Under the pieces are notes generated by a model, which saw only the letters and a program-made list of their open reading frames with translations, had not been told where the DNA came from and ran no database searches. Both the position numbers and the translations under genes were made by a program. This document shows, one piece after another, positions 51,477 through 58,807 of a DNA stretch of 64,000 nucleotides (positions within the stretch are counted from its first letter, which is position 1; every line of letters begins with the position of its first letter). This stretch comes from Clostridia bacterium. Its GTDB lineage: Bacteria; Bacillota; Clostridia; Oscillospirales; Acutalibacteraceae. The stretch is from the NCBI GenBank assembly GCA_017416285.1, contig JAFQCU010000003.1, positions 1-64,000 on the forward strand, given 5' to 3'.

Positions 51477-51845
51477 TTACTGGTTAGCACCGATTGTATA
51501 TTCAACTACAACCTTGCCACCCTTTAAATGTTCATTAGCAATACGCTTTGCTTTGTCAGCATCTACCTTAACATAGGTAACCTTTTCTTTGCCTGCTTCA
51601 AAGATTTCAACAATAGGTTCATATTGGCAAAGACCAATACAGCCTGTTTGTGATACGGTAACAGTATCAACAAGACCTAAAGCATTAACCTCTTCAACAA
51701 AAGTGCTAAGAACGGGTCTTGCACCTGCGGCAATACCGCAAGTAGCCATGCCGACAACAACACGTGTAGCGTTGGTGCCTTCACGAAGAACAACCTTGTC
51801 CTTCATCTTTTCTTTAATTGCTTGTAATTCAGCTAAAGATTTCAT
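51477..51845 (-). CDS. hndB: thioredoxin-like [2Fe-2S] hydrogenase subunit (HndB-like)
   Basis: A 122-residue thioredoxin-like ferredoxin. Cysteines occur in GMATCGIAAGAR and TGCIGLCQYEP, as in HndB of NADP/NAD-reducing hydrogenases. It would pass electrons between the NuoE/NuoF modules. GGA precedes ATG 51845. It ends 20 bp before the hndC start. It is free-standing although hndC carries a similar domain at its own N-terminus. Confidence 0.9.
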   Translation of the reverse strand: MKSLAELQAIKEKMKDKVVLREGTNATRVVVGMATCGIAAGARPVLSTFVEEVNALGLVDTVTVSQTGCIGLCQYEPIVEIFEAGKEKVTYVKVDADKAKRIANEHLKGGKVVVEYTIGANQ

Positions 51846-51868
51846 TTCAATGACATCCTTTCCTAATA

Positions 51869-52423
51869 CTATTTAAGAATTTCAGAATATTGCTCATGCA
51901 AATATTCCTCTATCCATTTAATTACTTCGTAAGTGTTGAGGGGAATTCCCTCAAGGGTTTCCCGAAGCTCCCTCGTATCAAGTGCGACCTGATTGCCACA
52001 TTTTGAGTGAATAAAGAGAAAATCGGTATCAGGGTGACCCTGAATTAATGTTGTTATGGTTGAAATCACGTCGCCAAGCGGTGTGAAATCAATATGATTT
52101 TTATGAAAAACTGCTTTTACGACCGTGCCGTGGCTTTCGGGAAATTCACTTTCGTGCTTTGAAGTGATTACCACTTCCCCACCCGTTTGTTCAGCCGCCA
52201 ATTTTAAAAGCGGTAAACCCATACCAACCTTACGGGTTGTGCGGGTTGTTGTAAACGGATTTGTAACCGAATCGAGAATTTCGCTTGTCATACCATGACC
52301 GTTATCGGTTATGGTTAAAATTAAATCATTTTCAGTTTCCGAAACGTTAATTTCAGTAAGGGTCGCCCCCGCTTTAACCGAATTTTCAGTTATATCGAGA
52401 ATATTAAGTGATAATTCTTTCAT
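51869..52423 (-). CDS. HATPase-domain protein of the hydrogenase operon (second copy)
   Basis: A 184-residue GHKL ATPase-fold protein. The N box is in ILDITENSVKAGA, the G1 box is DNGHGM, and the G2 box is KVGMGLPLLKLAAEQTGG. There is no histidine-phosphorylation domain, so it is not an ordinary sensor kinase by itself. The C-terminal 60 residues (GHPDTDFLFIHSKCGNQVALDTREL) are an added domain that I do not recognise. It is translationally coupled to the PHP gene (ATGA). It probably relays a signal from the H2-sensor-like protein of the same operon (inference). Confidence 0.85.
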   Translation of the reverse strand: MKELSLNILDITENSVKAGATLTEINVSETENDLILTITDNGHGMTSEILDSVTNPFTTTRTTRKVGMGLPLLKLAAEQTGGEVVITSKHESEFPESHGTVVKAVFHKNHIDFTPLGDVISTITTLIQGHPDTDFLFIHSKCGNQVALDTRELRETLEGIPLNTYEVIKWIEEYLHEQYSEILK

Positions 52424-53145
52424 AACGTATCCTTTAAAAACTTAAAAAGATTTTCCACAGCATTTTCCGAATCATCGGGAAGCATTATATAATCTTCCGC
52501 TTCCTTTATATCCAAAAGCTGATGCGCATCAGAGCTGAAAACAAGTTTATCCTCAGTTAATTGTGCCATAACGGCATAATCGGTAACCTTTTCCTTTAAA
52601 TGAAGCTCGGCGCAAGTGAAATTGCTGTTCGGCGGAAAAGCACCAAGCACTGCAATAACCGAATTTGACGGTCGGTCAATATGCGCCGGATAACAAATAC
52701 CACCGAAGCTTTCCACTAACGTGGGTGCTTCATCGAAAGAAAGATTGGTCGCAAAGGATAAAACGTTGTCAACCTCACCAATTACGTTATCATCCTCATC
52801 CATTATTAGCTGCCGACCGAAAATTTCAGGGCGGTTAAGGATGGGAATACGATAACTGTCAAGTGCCTTATCAAAAGCAACAGCGTCATCTAATGTTTTG
52901 AACAGACACACCATATGAATATCTTCTGAGGTGGTAAGCTCCATCCCCGCAACAGGGATTATACCGTAAGCCTTTGCCGCCTTGAAAAAAGCAGGGCAGT
53001 TTTTGGTTGTATTATGGTCAGTGAGCGCCATAATATCTAAACCGTTAAGCTTTCCGATACCCGCTATCGAAGCAGGTGTTGCTTCATCATCACCACAGGG
53101 CGATAAACAAGAATGAATGTGCAGATCGTAAAAATACTTTTTCAT
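52420..53145 (-). CDS. PHP-domain metal-dependent phosphoesterase
   Basis: A 241-residue PHP protein. Metal motifs are DLHIHSCLSPCGDD at the N-terminus, ALTDHNTTKN, PAHIDRPSN and SSDAHQLLDI near the end. PHP enzymes hydrolyse nucleotides, nucleic-acid ends or phosphoester signals; the substrate is unknown. It overlaps both neighbours by 4 bp. Its fixed place between hydrogenase genes suggests a signalling or turnover role in that circuit rather than DNA repair (inference). Confidence 0.9.
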   Translation of the reverse strand: MKKYFYDLHIHSCLSPCGDDEATPASIAGIGKLNGLDIMALTDHNTTKNCPAFFKAAKAYGIIPVAGMELTTSEDIHMVCLFKTLDDAVAFDKALDSYRIPILNRPEIFGRQLIMDEDDNVIGEVDNVLSFATNLSFDEAPTLVESFGGICYPAHIDRPSNSVIAVLGAFPPNSNFTCAELHLKEKVTDYAVMAQLTEDKLVFSSDAHQLLDIKEAEDYIMLPDDSENAVENLFKFLKDTL

Positions 53146-53468
53146 AGCATATCATTTATCGCAACGGCCGCCTCAAAAATACTCAGCTCAGTTGTGAGAA
53201 TATTAATGCCCTTTTGGGCGGCGGTCGTCATAATTTCTTCATCAACCGTTACACCTTCTGCCAATATAATGCAGGCTGTGTCAGCCAATGAAGCAACTGC
53301 CAGAATATTAACGTTGGACATAATAGTTATCCAAGCATCGTCAGCCTTGGCACGTCCCATAACCCAGCTTAACAGGTCACCAATGTAAACGTCAGAAATA
53401 TCACGGTCGCCTTCGGGCAAAGTGATTGCAGAAAAATTTTCATTTAAAAGCAAATCATTTACCGTCAT
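53142..53468 (-). CDS. DRTGG-domain protein, first copy
   Basis: A 108-residue protein with the layout of a DRTGG domain: DVYIGDLLSWVMGRAKADDAWITI, ASLADTACIILAEGVTVDEEI and GINILTTELSIFEAA. DRTGG domains occur beside CBS and kinase domains and may bind a small ligand. It overlaps the sensor-hydrogenase stop (ATGA) and is paralogous in fold to the protein encoded at 55161-55517. Confidence 0.78.
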   Translation of the reverse strand: MTVNDLLLNENFSAITLPEGDRDISDVYIGDLLSWVMGRAKADDAWITIMSNVNILAVASLADTACIILAEGVTVDEEIMTTAAQKGINILTTELSIFEAAVAINDML

Positions 53469-54727
53469 TTTGCGCCCTCCTGATCTTTACATTTTTTAAC
53501 AAGACATTTGTCAATATCTGATAGCCCTTTTACTATATCCTCTGCCAAAGCACGGCAGGTTGGAGCCCCGCACGAACCACAATCAAGTCCCGGAAGCTCA
53601 CCCTTTATGCGCTGAATATCTGACAGCATACGCATTGATTCCGCCATACTGTCAGAAAGACGTGAAATTGGCTGATAGACCGGTAAATTGTCAAACAGGA
53701 AACCGTCGGGAATATAACCGCCGTTATCCTTTACAAAATTTTCCGAAACAGGCAAATACCGTCTTAAAGACTGAAGTCTTGCTTTGGCAATAAAGGGATT
53801 TTGTATTGTCAAAACGCCACCCACGCAACCGCCTGGACAAGCGTTAAGCTCAATAAACTCAAGATTTGGAAAATCACCGTTTTCAAGTTGGTCTAAAACC
53901 TTGATAACATTTTCAATGCCGTCAGCTGCTAAATAGCTGTCGTTGAAAATTGCGGTTGCTTCACCACCGGATGAAGCCCAACCTATACCGATGATACCCG
54001 AATTGGACAGTGATTTAATATCACTACTGTGTGACATAACACTGATAAGCTGAAAATATATGTCGCTTATCGGAACAACTGCATCGACTTTACTTTTATA
54101 ATCCGCAAAGCCGTTTTTTACGTAACTGGCCTTTGCAGGACAGGGTGAAATAAAACAAACACCGATTTCATCATCTGAAAGCTCGGGATGTTCCCTTTTT
54201 GCCTTTTGACGGGCAAGGTCAGCCGCAACCTCCATCGGTGGCAGCATATGAATTATGTTATCCGTTAAGGACCTGAATCTTAAAGCAATAAGACGTGTCA
54301 CAACGGGACAAGCCGAGCTTATTGCAGGCTTTGTTATAGATTCTGTCTTTAAATATTTACGAGTATATGCTGAAACAAGTTCAGCCGCCGCAGAAACTTC
54401 AAAAACATCATCAAAGCCAAGCTTTAAAAGACCGTCTAAAACATAATCAACATCGTCAAGATTTTCAAATTGACCGTAAAGTGTCGGTGCCGGAAGTGCA
54501 ATCTTCCATTTGAATTTATCCATCTGCGAAAGAGCGTTACACTTTGCTTTTTTCGCATGGTGCGGACAAACCCTTATACATTCACCGCAATCGATACAAC
54601 GTCCTTCATTTATAACGGCATGACCCTCTTTAACACGAATTGCCTCAGTCGGGCAATGCTTTAAGCAAGTGGTACAGCCGGTACACTTTTCGACATCTAA
54701 AAAAACCGAATGCTCGTATGTATTCAT
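53465..54727 (-). CDS. putative sensory [FeFe] hydrogenase (HydS-like)
   Basis: A 420-residue protein. Two N-terminal 4Fe-4S motifs (CTGCTTCLKHC, CIDCGECIRVC) precede a hydrogenase large-subunit domain and a C-terminal C-x2-C-x4-C-x16-C cluster site (CGSCGAPTC). The H-cluster motifs are degenerate. L1 is SSACPVV, with the proton-transfer Cys replaced by Ala but the ligand Cys kept. L2 is SPCPAKASY, keeping Cys and Lys but losing Met and Glu. L3 ACPGGCVGG keeps both ligands. The Ala substitution is typical of regulatory group C/D hydrogenases. It probably senses H2 rather than making it. The start is ATG 54727 (AGGT upstream). Confidence 0.85.
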   Translation of the reverse strand: MNTYEHSVFLDVEKCTGCTTCLKHCPTEAIRVKEGHAVINEGRCIDCGECIRVCPHHAKKAKCNALSQMDKFKWKIALPAPTLYGQFENLDDVDYVLDGLLKLGFDDVFEVSAAAELVSAYTRKYLKTESITKPAISSACPVVTRLIALRFRSLTDNIIHMLPPMEVAADLARQKAKREHPELSDDEIGVCFISPCPAKASYVKNGFADYKSKVDAVVPISDIYFQLISVMSHSSDIKSLSNSGIIGIGWASSGGEATAIFNDSYLAADGIENVIKVLDQLENGDFPNLEFIELNACPGGCVGGVLTIQNPFIAKARLQSLRRYLPVSENFVKDNGGYIPDGFLFDNLPVYQPISRLSDSMAESMRMLSDIQRIKGELPGLDCGSCGAPTCRALAEDIVKGLSDIDKCLVKKCKDQEGAK

Positions 54728-54745
54728 AAACTTACCTGCCGACAA

Positions 54746-55168
54746 TTAAATATTTACTCGCATGGTGATGGTTGTACCAACACCCACGGTAGAGTCAATT
54801 TCCATAAAATCGGAATAGCGCTTCATATTGGGAAGACCCATACCTGCGCCAAAGCCCAAGGACCTGATATTTTCGGTTGCTGTGGAAAAGCCTTCCTGCA
54901 TAGCCTGTTCAATATCCTTAATTCCGGGACCGTTATCCTTTAAAACAATTTCAACGTAATCTTGGGTTACACTAACGTCAGCAACGCCGCCGCCTGCGTG
55001 AATAACCATATTGATTTCGCCTTCATACATTGCTATGGAAACCTGCCTGATTTTTTCGGGCGGCAACCCTAACTGCCTTAAATTCTTCTTCACCATAACC
55101 GAAGCATGACCTGCGGATGTAAAATCCTTTCCGTCAACCTCGAAGTGAAATTTTAAAGCCTCAGACAT
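54746..55168 (-). CDS. RsbW-like anti-sigma/HATPase protein
   Basis: A 140-residue stand-alone GHKL ATPase with the N box YEGEINMVIHA, G1 DNGPGI and G2 GFGAGMGLPNMKRYSD, in the arrangement of RsbW/SpoIIAB-type serine kinases. No partner anti-sigma-antagonist gene is seen. It overlaps the upstream DRTGG gene by 8 bp and precedes the HydS-like gene by 18 bp, so all three are made together. Confidence 0.88.
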   Translation of the reverse strand: MSEALKFHFEVDGKDFTSAGHASVMVKKNLRQLGLPPEKIRQVSIAMYEGEINMVIHAGGGVADVSVTQDYVEIVLKDNGPGIKDIEQAMQEGFSTATENIRSLGFGAGMGLPNMKRYSDFMEIDSTVGVGTTITMRVNI

Positions 55169-55517
55169 TTTTTACTCTGTTTCCTACAAGACCGTTGCTG
55201 TATAAAATACCGCAAGCCTCGTAAAGTCTTTTTTTAGAAGCCAATAAAACGATACCGCTTTCCTGCGCCAAAGAAATCATTTCGGCAGTGGGATTTTTTG
55301 AACGCACGAATACGACACATTTCATATCCATCATTTCAGCGGTTCTGATAACCTGTGAGTTAACAAGACCGGTAAGCAATACAGCCTGATCTTTAACGTA
55401 AGCCAACACATCACTCATCATATCGCTTCCGCAAGCTGAATAAACATGAGCGCCAAGCTCTTCCTCACAGCAGATAACATCGGCTTCAAGTAAATCTTTA
55501 ATTGTACTGATTTTCAT
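55161..55517 (-). CDS. DRTGG-domain protein, second copy
   Basis: A 118-residue protein: LGAHVYSACGSDMMSDVLAYV, LLTGLVNSQVIRTAEMMDM, CVVFVRSKNPTAEMISLAQESGIVL-type strands, the DRTGG fold pattern. It shares the layout but little sequence with the 108-residue copy at 53142. GAGAGG precedes ATG 55517. It follows the NuoE-like gene. Confidence 0.78.
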   Translation of the reverse strand: MKISTIKDLLEADVICCEEELGAHVYSACGSDMMSDVLAYVKDQAVLLTGLVNSQVIRTAEMMDMKCVVFVRSKNPTAEMISLAQESGIVLLASKKRLYEACGILYSNGLVGNRVKNV

Positions 55518-55537
55518 ACAAACATTTTCCTCTCGGT

Positions 55538-56041
55538 TTATTTTTTGAAACCGTACTTTTCGAGAATACCATCTACGTCGTCAACAGTAAGACGGCCGTA
55601 AACCTCCTCATTAACTGTAAGAACAGGAGCAAGACCGCAAGCACCGATACAACGGCAAGCAGTAAGTGAGAATTTACCATCTTCGGTACATTCATCTGCG
55701 CCGATACCCAAGCGTTCGCTGAGCTTGTCAAAAATGTCGCCCGAACCCTTAACATAGCAAGCGGTACCAAGGCAAACTGAAATGTTGTACTCGCCCTTGG
55801 GTGACAATGAAAACTGTGCATAGAATGTTGCAACGCCGTAAACCTTTTCAAGCGGAACGTCCATACCTTCAGCAATCATAGTTTGCACCTCGATAGGAAG
55901 GTAGCCATAAATGTCCTGTGCTTTTTGCATTACTGCCATCAATAAGCTCTTGTCATGCTTATGAGCATCAATAACACTTTTAAGCTTTGCTTCCTGTTCA
56001 GGCGTCCCTTTAAAGGGGAGTGTGCTGATTTTTTTAAGCAT
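55538..56041 (-). CDS. hndA: NuoE-like [2Fe-2S] hydrogenase subunit (HndA)
   Basis: A 167-residue NuoE-family protein. The 2Fe-2S cysteines appear as CLGTACYVKGSGD (C-x4-C) and ACRCIGACGLAP (C-x3-C). It brings electrons to or from the NuoF-like subunit. GGAGG lies about nine bases before ATG 56041. It is the first gene of the ten-gene hydrogenase operon, whose promoter carries a Rex-like site. Confidence 0.95.
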   Translation of the reverse strand: MLKKISTLPFKGTPEQEAKLKSVIDAHKHDKSLLMAVMQKAQDIYGYLPIEVQTMIAEGMDVPLEKVYGVATFYAQFSLSPKGEYNISVCLGTACYVKGSGDIFDKLSERLGIGADECTEDGKFSLTACRCIGACGLAPVLTVNEEVYGRLTVDDVDGILEKYGFKK

Positions 56042-56071
56042 TTAATATATCCTCCTATAAGATAATTCCTA

Positions 56072-56096
56072 TATGCGAATATAAGCTGTTCGCATA
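56072..56096. promoter_or_regulatory. inverted repeat at the start of the hydrogenase transcript
   Basis: TATGCGAA (56072-56079) and TTCGCATA (56089-56096) are exact reverse complements, 9 nt apart. By the promoter position they fall at about +3 to +27 of the leftward transcript. They could be a roadblock operator or a 5' stem-loop. The regulator is unknown. Confidence 0.6.
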
Positions 56097-56097
56097 C

Positions 56098-56115
56098 ATG
56101 TTAAAATTATAACAC
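56098..56115. promoter_or_regulatory. Rex-like operator over the hydrogenase -10 box
   Basis: The 18-mer has TGTTAA and TAACA half-sites and matches 11 of the 14 specified positions of the clostridial Rex consensus TTGTTAA-N4-TTAACAA. It overlaps the -10 element, so a bound repressor would block initiation. Rex releases DNA when NADH/NAD+ is high, which fits a gene set that disposes of NADH electrons as H2. The rex gene is not in the window. Confidence 0.6.
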
Positions 56116-56134
56116 ACTCTATTCATTTTTGCAA
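56106..56134 (-). promoter_or_regulatory. promoter of the hydrogenase operon
   Basis: Minus-strand TTGCAA (56134-56129), 17 nt, TATAAT (56111-56106). Confidence 0.72.
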
Positions 56135-56203
56135 AGGGTTTTTACTATTTTTATTGTATTTATTTATAAAATATATAGTATTTTTAAAATTACACAAGAA
56201 ATA

Positions 56204-56232
56204 TTGAATTTTTTGCTGTAATATAGTATAAT
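56204..56232 (+). promoter_or_regulatory. promoter of solute-binding lipoprotein gene
   Basis: TTGAAT (56204-56209), 17 nt, TATAAT (56227-56232). Confidence 0.75.
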
Positions 56233-56263
56233 TATTAGCACGAATTTTGAAAGGAAACGAAAA

Positions 56264-57745
56264 ATGAAAACGTTTTTTAAGATATTATCGTTTTTAATGT
56301 GCATCGTTTTGCTGCTCCCGATTACGAGCTGTAAAAATAACGATGACGCTTATGTATATTTCCAGCTTGACGAGCTTCCCCAGACACTAGACCCACAAAC
56401 AGCCAAAAGCGATGTTGAGCTGCTGATTTCGCAAAACCTATACGAGGGGCTTATGCGGTTTGATGAAAATGGCGAGTTACAGTACGGGGTCGCAAAAAGC
56501 CACAAAAAGCAAGGGCTTACATATACCTTTAAACTTAGGGATGATGCCAAATGGAAAAATGGTGATAAGCTGACCGCTTATGACTTTGAATTCGGCTTTA
56601 AGCGTGCCCTTAGCTTTGATACCGCCGCCCCCTATGCTTCCCTGCTTTATTGCATTAAAAATGCGAGAGAAATTAACAGCGGCGATTTGATTAATCTTGA
56701 ATTGGGTGTAAAGGCTCTTGATGATAAAACCCTTAAAATTGAGCTTTGCTATGACAACCCCGATTTTTTAAAAATTTTAACCCTTCCAATATCAATGCCC
56801 TGCAACGAAGAATTTTTCCTTTCCTGCAAAGGCAAATACGGTCTTGATACCGATTTCACCCTTTCAAACGGCAGTTATCGCCTTGTTAAATGGGGTAAGG
56901 AAATTTTCGGTATAAGGCTTTACAGAAACAAGGAATACACAGGTGATTTTACCGCTAAAAATGCCGCAGTTTTTATTTCTCATAACAAAGACCTTACCGC
57001 CGCCGAAACCCTTTTACAAAACGATGCAGATATTGCTTTTGTAAAATCAAGCGACATTGATGCTCTAAAGCAAGGCGGTATTAAAACAGCAGGCACCCAA
57101 AACACCGTCTGGTTTTTGACCTTAAGCGATAAGCTTCCGCTTGATATACGCAAATCACTGACAATTTTGGCAAGCAGCGAAATTTATTCCTTCACCCTTT
57201 CAAGCGGTGTTTCACCGGCAAATTCCATCTTCCCGCCATCACTTAATACCTCAGTCGGCGCAAACGGACTTCCCACCTATAACCTTGATACCGCTAAGGC
57301 GCTTTTCACATCATCAATAAAACAAATGCCGGACAAAAAACTGCCCGATGATATTAAACTTTATTATTACGATAACGGTTTTTCCAAAAATATGGTAACC
57401 GCCATTGTCGGACACTGGCAAAACCACCTTGGTGCGTTTATAAACATTGAAGCAGTATCCACACCCAGCGTTTTGGAATCCCAGCTTAAAAGCCAAGATT
57501 ATTATATGTCAATATTCCCCGTAACCGTAAACTCGCCAAGCGTGGCAGAATACCTTTCAAAATTCGGTATTGATTACACAAGCGGTGACCTTACAGAAAT
57601 TCAGACAAGCCTTTTGAGTAATTCAAAGCTCGTTCCATTAGCCTTCGAAAGCAAAACTATTGCATATTCAGAATCACTCGCAAATGTCAAGCTTCAAAAC
57701 GGCACATCGCTTGATTTTGCCTTCATTGTTAAAACTGAGGATTAA
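56264..57745 (+). CDS. ABC transporter solute-binding lipoprotein (OppA/SBP_bac_5 family)
   Basis: A 493-residue peptide-type binding protein. The signal peptide ends in lipobox ITSC (Cys23), so it is membrane-tethered outside. QTLDPQTAKSDVELLISQNLYEGLMRF and YTFKLRDDAKWKNGDKLTAYDFEF are hallmarks of the OppA family. The C-terminal lobe is shorter and more divergent than in OppA. No permease or ATPase genes are adjacent, so it is an orphan binding protein or serves a transporter encoded elsewhere. GAAAGGA precedes ATG 56264. Confidence 0.9.
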   Translation: MKTFFKILSFLMCIVLLLPITSCKNNDDAYVYFQLDELPQTLDPQTAKSDVELLISQNLYEGLMRFDENGELQYGVAKSHKKQGLTYTFKLRDDAKWKNGDKLTAYDFEFGFKRALSFDTAAPYASLLYCIKNAREINSGDLINLELGVKALDDKTLKIELCYDNPDFLKILTLPISMPCNEEFFLSCKGKYGLDTDFTLSNGSYRLVKWGKEIFGIRLYRNKEYTGDFTAKNAAVFISHNKDLTAAETLLQNDADIAFVKSSDIDALKQGGIKTAGTQNTVWFLTLSDKLPLDIRKSLTILASSEIYSFTLSSGVSPANSIFPPSLNTSVGANGLPTYNLDTAKALFTSSIKQMPDKKLPDDIKLYYYDNGFSKNMVTAIVGHWQNHLGAFINIEAVSTPSVLESQLKSQDYYMSIFPVTVNSPSVAEYLSKFGIDYTSGDLTEIQTSLLSNSKLVPLAFESKTIAYSESLANVKLQNGTSLDFAFIVKTED

Positions 57746-57747
57746 AC

Positions 57748-57778
57748 AAAAATCGACCCTTGCGGGTCGATTTTTTTA
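57748..57778. terminator. bidirectional terminator between SBP and aromatic operon
   Basis: AAAAATCGACCC/GGGTCGATTTTT stem (57748-57775) with a TTGC loop, between convergent genes; T-runs on both strands. Confidence 0.93.
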
Positions 57779-58807
57779 TTCAAGCGTATCTGCAATTTTA
57801 TAAATTAATTCCTTACTCTTTTCCCAACCAAGACAAGGGTCAGTGATTGATTTGCCATAACAATGCTCACCAATCTTTTGGGCGCCATCCTCAATATAGC
57901 TTTCAATCATAAGGCCTTTAACCATTTTGCGTATATCCTTGTTATGGTTACAGCTGTAAACAACGTCCTTTGCAATACGAATTTGTTCAAGGTATTTCTT
58001 GCCTGAATTTGCGTGATTACAGTCAATTATTGCGGCAGGATTAACAAGGTTAGTTTGAGCATAAAGATTATAAAGGTTTTGCAAATCTTCATAATGATAG
58101 TTTGAAACGCATTTCCCTGCATAATCGATATAGCCACGCATAATAGCATGAGCTAACGGATTGCCCGCACTTGTAACTTCCCAACCACGGTATATAAAGG
58201 TATGCGAATGCTGTGCCGCTGTGATTGAATTCATCATAACAGACAAATCACCGCCTGTAGGGTTTTTCATACCTACCGGAACGTCAATACCGCTTGCGGT
58301 CAAACGGTGCTGCTGATTTTCAACCGAACGTGCACCGACTGCAACGTAGCCTAAAATATAAGAAAGATAGCGATAATTATCAGGATAAAGCATTTCATCA
58401 GCACATGTGAAACCGTAATCCTTAAGTGCAGACATATGTAAATCACGAATTGCAATAATGCCCTCAAGCATATCGGGGGTTTTATCGGGGTCGGGCTGGT
58501 GAAGCATACCCTTGTATCCATCACCTGTAGTACGGGGCTTATTGGTATAAATACGGGGCATAATTAATATTTTGTCCTGAACCTCTGCCTCAATATCCTT
58601 AAGGCGACCGATATAATCTAGTACACTTTCCTTGCTGTCGGCGGAACAAGGACCGATTATAAGCATAAATTTGTCACTTTCGCCCTTAAAAATTGCTTGA
58701 ACCTCAGCATCTCTCTGCGCTTTAATTTTAGCTAATTCCTCGGTTACGGGGTAGCGTGTTTTGATTTGTTGCGGTACTGGTAATTTTCTTTTAAAATCTA
58801 AGTTCAT
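57776..58807 (-). CDS. aroF: 3-deoxy-7-phosphoheptulonate synthase (DAHP synthase, AroG-type)
   Basis: A 343-residue class I-alpha DAHP synthase, the first step of the shikimate pathway. Motifs are LIIGPCSADSKESV, IMPRIYTNKPRTTGDGYKG, GARSVENQQHRLTASG, GMKNPTGGDLSVMMNSI and IIDCNHANSGK. It lacks an N-terminal ACT or chorismate mutase extension; feedback type cannot be read by eye. Its start overlaps the tyrA stop (ATGA). Although catalysing step one, it is the last gene of the operon. Confidence 0.94.
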   Translation of the reverse strand: MNLDFKRKLPVPQQIKTRYPVTEELAKIKAQRDAEVQAIFKGESDKFMLIIGPCSADSKESVLDYIGRLKDIEAEVQDKILIMPRIYTNKPRTTGDGYKGMLHQPDPDKTPDMLEGIIAIRDLHMSALKDYGFTCADEMLYPDNYRYLSYILGYVAVGARSVENQQHRLTASGIDVPVGMKNPTGGDLSVMMNSITAAQHSHTFIYRGWEVTSAGNPLAHAIMRGYIDYAGKCVSNYHYEDLQNLYNLYAQTNLVNPAAIIDCNHANSGKKYLEQIRIAKDVVYSCNHNKDIRKMVKGLMIESYIEDGAQKIGEHCYGKSITDPCLGWEKSKELIYKIADTLE

